Shown piece after piece: positions 1-7,366 of a stretch of 15,736 nucleotides of DNA (positions are counted from its first letter, which is position 1; each line of letters begins with the position of its first letter). The position numbers were made by a program, and so were the translations under genes. A model generated the notes under the pieces. It was given only the letters and a program-made list of their open reading frames with translations, searched no databases and was not told where the DNA came from. The DNA comes from CAZYWA01 sp964650975 [NCBI: uncultured bacterium] (lineage in GTDB: Bacteria; JADJOY01). The stretch is from NCBI GenBank assembly GCA_964650975.1, contig CAZYWA010000152.1, positions 1-15,736 of the forward strand, written 5' to 3'.

Positions 1-1
1 C

Positions 2-730
2 CACGCCAAGAAGATCTGCGACCGCATCGTCGAGGACAAGCTCGACTTCGCGATCACCTTCCCGAACGGCGTGCGCGGCGATCTCATGGATCGCGAGCTG
101 CTGCAGAAGCTCGCCAAGGCCGGTTGCTATCGCATCACGTACGCCATCGAGACGGCGTCTCCCCGGCTGCAGAAGATGATCAAGAAGCACAACAAGCTCG
201 ACAAGCTTCGCCAGGTCATCGAGTGGACCGACGAGCTCGACATCCTGCAGAACGGCTTCTTCATGCTGGGCTTCCCCGGCGAGAGCCGCGAGGAGCTCCA
301 GACCACCATCCGCTACGCGCTCGACTCGAAGCTCCACACCGCGCAGTTCTTCGTGGTGAACCCGTTCGAGGGCACCGAGCTCACCGAGCAGGCACGCACG
401 CTGGGCAAGGAATTCTCGACCGACCCGGAGATCTTCAGCTACTTCCGCGCCCAGAACACGCTGTGCGAGGTGCCGCCCGACGAGCTCAACGCGATGCAGC
501 GCTCGGCCAACCGGCGCTTCTACCTCAACCCGCGGCGCGCGGTGCGGTTCTTCCGTCTCTACCCGCAGCGGCTGCAGCTGGTGGGGCTCTTCTTCATCTG
601 GCTGGTGCTCTCGTTCAAGGTGTTCAGCGACAGCCACGAGCGGTTCAAGTGGACCAGCGTCTTCCGCAGCTTCCGTTTCTTCCGGCGCCAGAAGGAGATC
701 ACCTCCGCCGTCGCCGCCGCTCCCGCCTGA
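2..730 (+). CDS. Radical SAM protein, C-terminal part (5' end outside window)
   Basis: The reading frame is open from base 2, so the true start lies upstream; 242 residues are visible before the TGA. The visible part matches the second half of a radical SAM barrel. It shows the FPNGVRGD strand, the segment YRITYAIETAS (typical of B12-binding/BchE-like radical SAM enzymes, where 'IE.gs' binds SAM) and FMLGFPGES, the strand that precedes the late barrel helices. The CxxxCxxC cluster motif and any cobalamin-binding domain would lie upstream and cannot be checked. After the barrel comes an arginine/phenylalanine-rich tail with a hydrophobic stretch (LVGLFFIWLVLSF), suggesting membrane contact, and an alanine-rich end. 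The gene sits 14 bases ahead of larE on the same strand, so the two are probably co-transcribed. The substrate cannot be inferred. Family assignment is confident; the subfamily is not. Confidence 0.85.
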   Translation, partial: HAKKICDRIVEDKLDFAITFPNGVRGDLMDRELLQKLAKAGCYRITYAIETASPRLQKMIKKHNKLDKLRQVIEWTDELDILQNGFFMLGFPGESREELQTTIRYALDSKLHTAQFFVVNPFEGTELTEQARTLGKEFSTDPEIFSYFRAQNTLCEVPPDELNAMQRSANRRFYLNPRRAVRFFRLYPQRLQLVGLFFIWLVLSFKVFSDSHERFKWTSVFRSFRFFRRQKEITSAVAAAPA

Positions 731-744
731 GGTCTCGCGCTGCG

Positions 745-1572
745 ATGACGATGTCCGGGCTCGATGCGCTGCGTGAAGCGGTGCGCCAAGCGGGTCCCTC
801 GATCGTCGCGTTCTCGGGCGGCGTCGATTCCGCGCTGGTGTTGCAGGTCGCGAGCGAAGTCTTGGGCGACGGCGCGGTGGCGCTCACCGCCGTCGGCCCG
901 ACCCTGCCCGCCGAGGAAGAGGCCGAGGCGCGGCGTTTCGGCGAGGACCTCGGGCTAGGCGCGCGCCACCTGTTCGTGGCTTCCCACGAGCTCGAGAATC
1001 CGGACTACGCCGGCAACCCGACCAATCGCTGCTACTTCTGCAAGACCGAGCTCTACGCGCTCTGTCACGGCGAGCGCCAGCGGCTCGGCCTGCGCTCGAT
1101 CCTCGACGGCGTCAATCGCGATGATCTCGGCGATCACCGCCCGGGGCTCGTCGCCGCCACCGAGAACACGGTTCGGCATCCGCTGGTCGAAGCCGGTCTC
1201 GGCAAGCAGGAGGTGCGCGAGATTTGCCACATGCTCGGCATCGACATGTGGGACAAGCCTTCGTTCGCGTGCCTGGGCTCGCGTTTCCCCTACGGGACCT
1301 CGATCACTCTCGATCGCCTGACCCGTCTCGAGCGCTGCGAGCGGGTGCTGCGGCAGCTCGGGATGCGCGGGTTCCGGGTGCGCTTCCACGAGCAGATCGC
1401 GCGCATCGAGGTGAACGTGGCGGACCTGCCCCGGCTCGTCGACCCAACGGTTCGCGAGCGCGTGGTGAACGCCTTCAAGGCGGAGGGCTTCGCGTACGTG
1501 ACCCTCGATCTCGAGGGTTACCGGACCGGCAGCCTGAACGTCGGCCTGGCCCCGCTTCGCTCGGCGTCCTGA
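745..1572 (+). CDS. larE: LarE, ATP-dependent sulfur transferase for nickel-pincer cofactor
   Basis: 275 residues, the usual LarE length. LarE adenylates pyridinium-3,5-biscarboxylic acid mononucleotide and inserts sulfur to make the thiolated precursor of the nickel-pincer nucleotide of lactate racemase and relatives; it is cytoplasmic. The PP-loop SGGVDS is at residues 24-29, followed by the conserved blocks LDGVNRDDLGDHRPG and SRFPYGTSIT and the C-terminal RFHEQIARIEV and YVTLDLEGYRTGS. Three cysteines stand out: C96 and C99 in NRCYFCK, and C176 in FACLGSR. From memory of the family, this trio marks LarE proteins that hold a 4Fe-4S cluster (known from Thermotoga maritima) rather than those that sacrifice one cysteine. 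ATG 745 is chosen as the first in-frame start after the upstream stop; ATG 751 is an alternative. No larB, larC or larA is in the window. Confidence 0.93.
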   Translation: MTMSGLDALREAVRQAGPSIVAFSGGVDSALVLQVASEVLGDGAVALTAVGPTLPAEEEAEARRFGEDLGLGARHLFVASHELENPDYAGNPTNRCYFCKTELYALCHGERQRLGLRSILDGVNRDDLGDHRPGLVAATENTVRHPLVEAGLGKQEVREICHMLGIDMWDKPSFACLGSRFPYGTSITLDRLTRLERCERVLRQLGMRGFRVRFHEQIARIEVNVADLPRLVDPTVRERVVNAFKAEGFAYVTLDLEGYRTGSLNVGLAPLRSAS

Positions 1573-1584
1573 TCAGCCGCCCGC

Positions 1585-1598
1585 GAGCCGCGCGGCTC
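1585..1598. terminator. Palindrome between convergent larE and TPR gene
   Basis: GAGCCGCGCGGCTC is a perfect 14-base palindrome. It begins 12 bases after the larE stop and overlaps the stop codon of the converging gene (1597-1599). Position suggests a bidirectional transcription end, but no T-run follows on either strand, so an intrinsic terminator is only possible. Confidence 0.25.
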
Positions 1599-2382
1599 AG
1601 TTCTTGACGGGCTCCGGCGCGGGGCTCGCGGGCATCGACAGGAGTGCCAGCCGGGCACGGAGCTGCGACGCCGCCGGCCCTGCTTGCGGGCCGTCTCCGG
1701 CCTTCGCGATCTGGTCCTCGAGTAGCTTCTTCGCTTCGTCTCGCTGGCCGCTGGCATCGAGCACCCGGACCAGGTCGAGGGTCGTGACCTCGTCGAGCGT
1801 GAAGCCCTCGGTCTGCAGCGCCTTGTAGGTGGTCGCCGCGTCGGCCGGTTTCCCGGCTGCTTCCTGGGCGCGCGCCAGCGCCAGCCGCGCTACCGGGAGC
1901 AGCGGGTCGGCCGACGGCATGTCGCCGACCAGGCTCGTGAGGACCTCCGCGCCGTCGGCCGCCTTTCCGGAGCGCACCAGGAGCGCCGACTTCACCAGCC
2001 GGGCCTGACGAGCCGCCGCGGTGCCGCGATGCTCCGTCACCACTGCGTCGCAGGTGGCGATTCCGCTCTCGGCCTGCTCGGCGCTCCCGCTCCCGGCCTT
2101 GACGCACGCCGCGAGTGCCGCCTGTCCCTGCTTCTCTCGCTTCTCCGCGAGCGACAACCAGCCCGAGTAAGCGAGCACCGCGACGATGCACACCGAAGCC
2201 ATCGCGGCCCACACCTTCCAGCGGGACTGGATCCACTGGAGCGCCGCCTCGGTTCCGTCCGCGTGCACCTCCTCGAGGAGCTGCTCCCGCAGATCCTTGT
2301 GCTTGGTGCCTTGCTTGCCGGCGGGCTTCGCCGCGGCCTTCGAGCCTGATTTCTCACCGGAGCTGGGACGCATCTCGGGCAT
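1597..2382 (-). CDS. Membrane-anchored TPR-like protein, YfgM-type architecture
   Basis: 261 residues. A charged, lysine/alanine-rich N-terminus (1-55) is followed by one transmembrane segment at about 57-78 (VWAAMASVCIVAVLAYSGWL). The rest is an alanine/leucine-rich helical region in which paired helices of TPR character repeat (RLALARAQEAAGKPADAATTYKAL, then LVRVLDASGQRDEAKKLLEDQ). Topology would be cytoplasmic N-terminus and periplasmic repeats, as in YfgM-like proteins that bind envelope chaperones; that function is only an analogy. ATG 2382 is chosen over an upstream in-frame start at 2424 because GAGGA stands just before it at good spacing. It is the last gene of the miaB - nuclease operon, 49 bases after the nuclease stop. 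I do not recognise a specific family. Confidence 0.8.
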   Translation of the reverse strand: MPEMRPSSGEKSGSKAAAKPAGKQGTKHKDLREQLLEEVHADGTEAALQWIQSRWKVWAAMASVCIVAVLAYSGWLSLAEKREKQGQAALAACVKAGSGSAEQAESGIATCDAVVTEHRGTAAARQARLVKSALLVRSGKAADGAEVLTSLVGDMPSADPLLPVARLALARAQEAAGKPADAATTYKALQTEGFTLDEVTTLDLVRVLDASGQRDEAKKLLEDQIAKAGDGPQAGPAASQLRARLALLSMPASPAPEPVKN

Positions 2383-2398
2383 GGCGCTTCCTCGCGTA

Positions 2399-2417
2399 CG
2401 GGTCCGGAGCGGACCCG
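2399..2417 (-). other. Perfect intercistronic hairpin between nuclease and TPR genes
   Basis: CGGGTCCG and CGGACCCG form an 8-bp perfect stem around a 3-base loop, 14 bases after the nuclease stop and 16 bases before the next start codon. No T-run follows. It is more likely an mRNA-stabilising, processing or attenuating hairpin than a full terminator. Confidence 0.5.
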
Positions 2418-2419
2418 CC

Positions 2420-2441
2420 GTCACATCTTGGTCACATCTTG
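2420..2441. repeat. Tandem 11-bp direct repeat across a stop codon
   Basis: GTCACATCTTG occurs twice head to tail (2420-2430 and 2431-2441). The second unit contains the last lysine and methionine codons and the TGA of the nuclease gene (minus strand AAG ATG TGA), so the end of the gene has been copied once just downstream. The copy is untranslated because the first stop is kept. Confidence 0.85.
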
Positions 2442-2938
2442 TATTTGCCGAACTGATCCGGCGGAAGGTTTTCCAGGAACTCGACCACCTTCTGCTGATC
2501 GCTCACGTCGAGCGCTGGCTCCGCGGGCGCGGTGGTGGCGTCGGCCTGACGGGATTTCTCGAACACCTCGTCGCGCACGAAGATCGGCGAGCCGGTCCGC
2601 AACGCGAGTGCCAGCGCGTCGGACGGGCGCGAATCGACCTCTTCGAGCCCCGAGCCGATCCTGAGCGCGATGCTCGCGAAGAAGGTGCTGTCGCGCAGGT
2701 CCACCACCGTGATTCGCTCCACGCGCGCGCCCAGAAGGCCGATCACGGTGCGCAGCAGATCGTGGGTCAGCGGCCGCGTGACCTCGACGTTCTCGAGGCG
2801 CGTGGCGATGGCGCTCGCCTCGAGCAGCCCGATCCAGATCGGCAGCACCCGTTCGCCCGCCGCCTCCTTCAGCACCACGATCGGCATGTGGGTCAGAGGA
2901 TCGAGCGCGATCCGTTCGATGCGCATCTCGATGTCCAT
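2432..2938 (-). CDS. Bifunctional nuclease family protein (DUF151)
   Basis: 168 residues. The DUF151/BFN fold covers most of the protein. It opens with IERIALDPLTHMPIVVLKE, then VLPIWIG (32-37), an ASAIATRLENV helix (41-51), RPLTHDLL (55-62) and the family signature SRPSDALALALR (103-114). DUF151 proteins are small, widespread and described as nucleases in plants and Thermotoga; their bacterial role is poorly known. A variable tail (about 125-168) ends in a charged helix, DQQKVVEFLENLPPDQFGKY. ATG 2938 is preceded by a strong purine-rich ribosome-binding stretch, GGGGAAGGGGGA. It lies 25 bases behind miaB on the same strand; I recall miaB-DUF151 adjacency in deltaproteobacteria. Confidence 0.9.
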   Translation of the reverse strand: MDIEMRIERIALDPLTHMPIVVLKEAAGERVLPIWIGLLEASAIATRLENVEVTRPLTHDLLRTVIGLLGARVERITVVDLRDSTFFASIALRIGSGLEEVDSRPSDALALALRTGSPIFVRDEVFEKSRQADATTAPAEPALDVSDQQKVVEFLENLPPDQFGKYKM

Positions 2939-2963
2939 CGCGTCCCCCTTCCCCTCGCGCACG

Positions 2964-4343
2964 TCAGGCCATCGCACCCGTGAGCGAATGCGATCCCGCT
3001 CGCTCGACGCGCACCTTCACCATCCGCCCGCGCAGCGACTCGATGTCGCCCGAGAAGTGCACCGGGTGATAGGCCGAGCTCCGGCCCTCCACCTGGCCGG
3101 GATTCCGGGTGTTCGCCCGCTCGACCAGGACCTCGACCTGCGCCCCGATCCAGCGCGCGGTGCGCGCGCGCCGCACTTCCTCCTGCACCGACAGCAAGCG
3201 CGCGAGCCTCTCGGCCCGGACCTCGTCGGGTAGATCGCCTTCGAGCTTGAGCGCGCGGGTGTTGGGCCGCGGCGAGTACGAGAAGCAAAACGCGTTGTCG
3301 AACTCGACCTCGCGAACCAGCGACAGCGTCGCCTGGTAGTCGTCGTCGGTCTCGCCGGGAAAGCCCACCAGGAGATCGGTGGTGAGCGCCAGGTCGGGAC
3401 GAGCGGTCCGCAGCCGCTGGGCCAGCTCCAGATACTCGCGACGGGTGTGTCCGCGGCGCATCTTGCCGAGCACCGCGTCGGAACCGGATTGCACGGGTAG
3501 GTGGACGTGGGACGCGAGTCGCTCGAGATCGCGGAACGCCTCGACCAGGCTCGGCCCCACTTCCGCCGGATGCGAGGTCAGGAACCGGATCCGTTCGATG
3601 CCCGCGACGGCGTGGATCTGGCGCAACAGACCGGCGAGGTCCGGCTCGGACGGGTCCTTGCGGCCGTACGAGGTGATGTTCTGGCCCACCAGCGTCACTT
3701 CCTTCACGCCACGAGCCGCGAGGCGCCGCACCTCGTCGAGCACCGAGGCGCTGGGACGGGTGATCTCCCGTCCCTGAACGAAAGGCACGATGCAGAACGT
3801 ACAGAACCGGTCGCAGCCGCGCTGCACCGCGACGAACGCGCGCACTCCGCTCTCGTCCGGCGCCTCGTGATCGCCGAGCGCCGTCTGCCAGCTGCGCTCG
3901 AAGCTGAGCGCGGCCGGGCGGCTACCGCGCTCGAGCGACGCCTTGCGGATCAGCTCCGGGACCTCTCCCAGGTGGTGGGTGCCGAACACCAGATCCAGGT
4001 ACGGCGCGCGCTTGAACAACGACTCGCCCACCTGCTGTGCGACGCATCCGCCGACGCCGATCACCACGTGCGGACGCTCGAGCTTGTGCTCGCGGAAGCG
4101 GCCCAGCGTCGAGTACACCTTTTGCTCGGCGTGGTCGCGAACGCTGCAGGTGTTGAGCAGCAGCACGTCCGCGTCCTGCGGTGAATCCGCGGCCTCGTAG
4201 CCCTGCTCGGCCAGATGATGGAGCAGCGCCCGCGAATCGCGCTCGTTCATCTGGCAGCCGTAGGTCTCGATGAAGACCCGTGGCCGGGGCGGAGCCGAGG
4301 CCAGCGCGCGCTCGAAGTCACCGTCGGGAATCGTAGTGGACAC
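2964..4343 (-). CDS. miaB: MiaB, tRNA ms2i6A37 methylthiotransferase
   Basis: 459 residues with the GTG start used here, the normal MiaB length. MiaB adds a methylthio group to isopentenyl-adenosine at tRNA position 37, using two 4Fe-4S clusters. The N-terminal MTTase domain has its three cysteines in YGCQMN (C30), NTCSVR (C66) and GGCVAQ (C100). The radical SAM motif CDRFCTFC gives C177, C181 and C184. Later barrel signatures are VGQNITSYG, FLTSHP, HLPVQSGSD and VGFPGET, followed by a C-terminal TRAM domain ending near AGSHSLTGA. The frame stays open upstream to 4598, and an in-frame GTG at 4433 is an alternative. I prefer GTG 4343 because a promoter ends 7 bases before it and the family homology begins about 25 residues later. 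It heads the miaB-DUF151-TPR operon. Confidence 0.95.
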   Translation of the reverse strand: MSTTIPDGDFERALASAPPRPRVFIETYGCQMNERDSRALLHHLAEQGYEAADSPQDADVLLLNTCSVRDHAEQKVYSTLGRFREHKLERPHVVIGVGGCVAQQVGESLFKRAPYLDLVFGTHHLGEVPELIRKASLERGSRPAALSFERSWQTALGDHEAPDESGVRAFVAVQRGCDRFCTFCIVPFVQGREITRPSASVLDEVRRLAARGVKEVTLVGQNITSYGRKDPSEPDLAGLLRQIHAVAGIERIRFLTSHPAEVGPSLVEAFRDLERLASHVHLPVQSGSDAVLGKMRRGHTRREYLELAQRLRTARPDLALTTDLLVGFPGETDDDYQATLSLVREVEFDNAFCFSYSPRPNTRALKLEGDLPDEVRAERLARLLSVQEEVRRARTARWIGAQVEVLVERANTRNPGQVEGRSSAYHPVHFSGDIESLRGRMVKVRVERAGSHSLTGAMA

Positions 4344-4350
4344 GCGCGTG

Positions 4351-4379
4351 AACCTAGCCGTGGGGTCGGCACCGGTCAA
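4351..4379 (-). promoter_or_regulatory. Sigma70-like promoter of miaB, apparently leaderless
   Basis: On the minus strand TTGACC (4379-4374) and TAGGTT (4356-4351) are separated by exactly 17 bases. The -35 box matches consensus at 5 of 6 positions and the -10 box at 3 of 6. The -10 box ends 7 bases before the miaB GTG, so transcription would start at or next to the start codon. No good Shine-Dalgarno sequence precedes that codon. Confidence 0.55.
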
Positions 4380-4483
4380 GAAATGGACCGCTGTGGGAGC
4401 GCCGGCGGCTGGCGTTTCAGAAGGTGTGGACACAATCGGATCATTGCCCGGAGCGCTTCCTCCGAAGCGATCTCCCGCTGTTT

Positions 4484-4560
4484 GGAGGGACGCGGTCCCT
4501 CGCGTCCGCAGCGTTCGGACCAAGATGGACACCTGCGGCTGCGAGGGACCGCAGCCCTCC
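4484..4560. repeat. Long nested inverted repeat (REP/MITE-like)
   Basis: Arms 4484-4511 and 4533-4560 are 28 bases each and pair at 24 of 28 positions; the mismatches fall as two symmetric 2-base internal loops. The spacer is 21 bases. Each arm can also fold on itself: the left as GAGGGAC-GCG-GTCCCTC (4485-4501), the right as GGCTGC around an 8-base loop with GCAGCC. Two arms that each form a hairpin and also pair with each other resemble paired REP elements or a small palindromic mobile relic. Copy number elsewhere in the genome is unknown. Confidence 0.7.
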
Positions 4561-4672
4561 GACCAGCAGACGCAGACGCTCGAGCGATTTCCCGCCACGC
4601 ATGCCGCTGATCCAAGACGCTGAATTGCTTTCGTCTACACCCTCTTCAGAGTTCATGAGCGAATCGATCGAC

Positions 4673-4703
4673 GGGGCCCGCGCTACGCGTACCCGGGCTC
4701 CCC
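4673..4703 (-). other. Bulged stem-loop downstream of mreB
   Basis: GGGGCCCG (4673-4680) pairs with CGGG and CCCC (4694-4703) with a two-base CT bulge and a 13-base loop containing TACGCGTA. It is the second structure after the mreB stop on the minus strand. It has no T-run. Confidence 0.3.
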
Positions 4704-4723
4704 GGAGTGGTGACCCCGAATTT

Positions 4724-4749
4724 GCCAGCGCGCCAGGAGGTGCGCTGGC
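4724..4749 (-). terminator. Stem-loop after mreB, possible terminator
   Basis: GCCAGCGC (4724-4731) and GCGCTGGC (4742-4749) form a perfect 8-bp GC-rich stem with a 10-base loop, 26 bases after the mreB stop. On the minus strand the stem is followed by AAATT rather than a T-run, so termination would be weak or would need another factor. Confidence 0.35.
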
Positions 4750-4775
4750 GAGCGGGCCGCGAGCCTCGTGGCGAC

Positions 4776-5801
<1,026 letters not shown>

Positions 5802-5861
5802 CCGAGGAAGCTCCTGAATCCAAACACGAGGTGAATCGGTGCCGCCCGAGCCGCGCGCGGC

Positions 5862-7283
5862 CTAGGCTTCGGCGGCGAGCGCCCGGGCACGGGCGTGGTC
5901 CAACCGCTCCAGTGCACGCCTGAGCAACGCCTCCGGGTCGCGGGTGTCGGGGTCCGAACGGACCGACACCACCCGCGCCGGCAGCGTGCTCGAGGTATCG
6001 CCCAATTCGAAGACCTTGTCCTCGAGCGCGCGCTCCACCAGCTGGCGCGTCCGTTCCTCCGCGCGGCTCGACTCGACCCGGCACGCGACCGCCCAGGTCC
6101 CCGGCCCCACCTGCGTGATCCATGGCGCCGGCACCAGCACCCGCGCGACGACGCCGAGCGCCTGATCGATGAGGCGGTCCACCGTGCGGTGCCCGAGCTG
6201 ACGGTTGCGGCGCGCCAGTCCTTCCGGATCGATCGCCAGCACCTCGACCGGATCGCGCTGCTTGAGCCAGTGCGAGACCTCGTCGAGGAAGCGACCGTAG
6301 CGCACTACCGCTTCGGGCGCCTGCCCTACCCGCGTCGCGAGCCGCGAAACCGCATCCGCGTTGGCGAGCGCCAGCGCCGACGCGTCCGCCACCAGCCCCA
6401 GCACGTCGGTGGTCTGGCGCGGGTACGCCACCGGCTCGGTGTTGGTGAATGCCAGCACGCCCAGCGAACGCCCCGCCGCGCGCAGCGGCACGCCCAGGAA
6501 CGACTGCATCGGGATGCGCGGCTCGCCCGAATAAGCGAGCACCGAGCGGCGCGGCCGCTCGTCGAGGCCCGAGAGGTAGATCATCGTGCCCTTCCGCTCC
6601 ACCCAGCCGATGAGGCTCGACTCCGCCGCGATCTCGGCGCCCAGGAGGCGCAGGTGCTCCGGTCCGTGCGCGCGCGCCACCCAAAGCGGACCCTCCTCGC
6701 GCTCGCGCACCGCGAGCAAGAGACCGGTGCGCGGCACGATCGCGGCCGGCATCGACGCGATGTGATCGAGCAGTTGCTCGGGGTCGCCCTGCCCCGCGAG
6801 CGCCTTGCACAGCTCGCGCGCCGCCTCGAGGCTCGGCGAGCCGCCCAGCATGTGGCGGACCTGTTGCTGCCGCCCGACGCGACGCGCCGCCTCCTCGGCG
6901 AACCCGGCCAGGATGGTCTCGGTGCGCGGCGAGAACTGATAGGTGCGCTTCGAGTCGACGGCCAGCACTCCCACGTGCCCGTCGAGGCGCACCGGGACGC
7001 CGAGGAACGCCTTGAGCTCCTCGGGGACGGCGTAGAGCAGGAGCGAGCGCGCGTCATATCGGAACCGGGGCACGTGGATGGGACGATCGTTCTCCGCGAC
7101 CAGACCGATCAGGCCTTGACCTGGGTTCACCACGCAATTTTCCACCACATGCTCGCTCAGGCTCGCGTGGCTCGCGAGCCGCAGCAGGCCGTCCTCTTCG
7201 GGCAGGAAGAGGGCCGCGGTGAAGGCGTCGGTGACGTTCCAGACGAGGCGAACGAGCCCGTCGAGGTCCGGCGCTAGATCCAT
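5862..7283 (-). CDS. Two-GAF protein with decayed GGDEF domain
   Basis: 473 residues, no signal peptide, so cytoplasmic. A first GAF domain spans about 12-138 (hallmarks NPGQGLIGLVAEN, KAFLGVPVRL, VGVLAVDS). A second spans about 167-312 (SSLIGWVERKGT, MQSFLGVPLRA, LGVLAFTN). The last 130 residues follow the diguanylate cyclase layout: VEVLAIDPEGLARRNRQLGH (347-365) stands where active enzymes have the DxDxFKxxND..GH block, and a terminal EALLRRALERLDHARARA stands where they have the ADxALYxAK helix. The catalytic GGDEF motif is replaced by VGPGTW (392-397), and no RxxD inhibitory site precedes it. It is therefore probably a GAF-controlled sensor or effector without cyclase activity. ATG 7283 has GAGG eight bases upstream. 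It lies 83 bases after the VWA gene and 60 before mreB. Confidence 0.82.
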   Translation of the reverse strand: MDLAPDLDGLVRLVWNVTDAFTAALFLPEEDGLLRLASHASLSEHVVENCVVNPGQGLIGLVAENDRPIHVPRFRYDARSLLLYAVPEELKAFLGVPVRLDGHVGVLAVDSKRTYQFSPRTETILAGFAEEAARRVGRQQQVRHMLGGSPSLEAARELCKALAGQGDPEQLLDHIASMPAAIVPRTGLLLAVREREEGPLWVARAHGPEHLRLLGAEIAAESSLIGWVERKGTMIYLSGLDERPRRSVLAYSGEPRIPMQSFLGVPLRAAGRSLGVLAFTNTEPVAYPRQTTDVLGLVADASALALANADAVSRLATRVGQAPEAVVRYGRFLDEVSHWLKQRDPVEVLAIDPEGLARRNRQLGHRTVDRLIDQALGVVARVLVPAPWITQVGPGTWAVACRVESSRAEERTRQLVERALEDKVFELGDTSSTLPARVVSVRSDPDTRDPEALLRRALERLDHARARALAAEA

Positions 7284-7366
7284 GGGGCGGCCTCGGGGGT
7301 AGCACTTTGCGCCAGGGGACGCAAGCAGGTCATGAGCGACTGCGCGCGCGTCGCCCGAGCCCCGCG

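Larger units (their letters stand above)
4344..4775. other. Gene-free 430-nt region between mreB and miaB
   Basis: No convincing gene lies here. Going down the minus strand from the mreB stop it holds a GC-rich stem-loop (4724-4749), a second stem-loop with a 2-base bulge (arms 4673-4680 and 4694-4703), a long nested inverted repeat (4484-4560), a small stem (CGCTT/AAGCG at 4454-4469) and the miaB promoter. A 71-codon minus-strand frame at 4441-4656 has no ribosome-binding site and runs through the inverted repeat, so I do not call it. Confidence 0.6.

Noticed and set aside
4344-4598. Extended N-terminus of MiaB through the open frame up to 4598
   Set aside because: The extra 85 residues show no MiaB homology, run through the inverted repeat, and would contain the promoter.
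4441-4656. Minus-strand 71-codon frame starting MNSEEGVDESNS in the mreB-miaB gap
   Set aside because: No ribosome-binding site, no recognisable domain, and half of it is the inverted repeat read as codons.
5850-5861. Palindrome GCCGCGCGCGGC next to the stop of the double-GAF gene
   Set aside because: Short alternating GC palindromes are expected by chance in this composition, and there is no T-run.
7295-7325. Possible promoter TTGCGT-17-TACCCC before the double-GAF gene
   Set aside because: Both boxes match poorly and the implied start lies only about 5 bases before the ATG, cutting off the ribosome-binding site.
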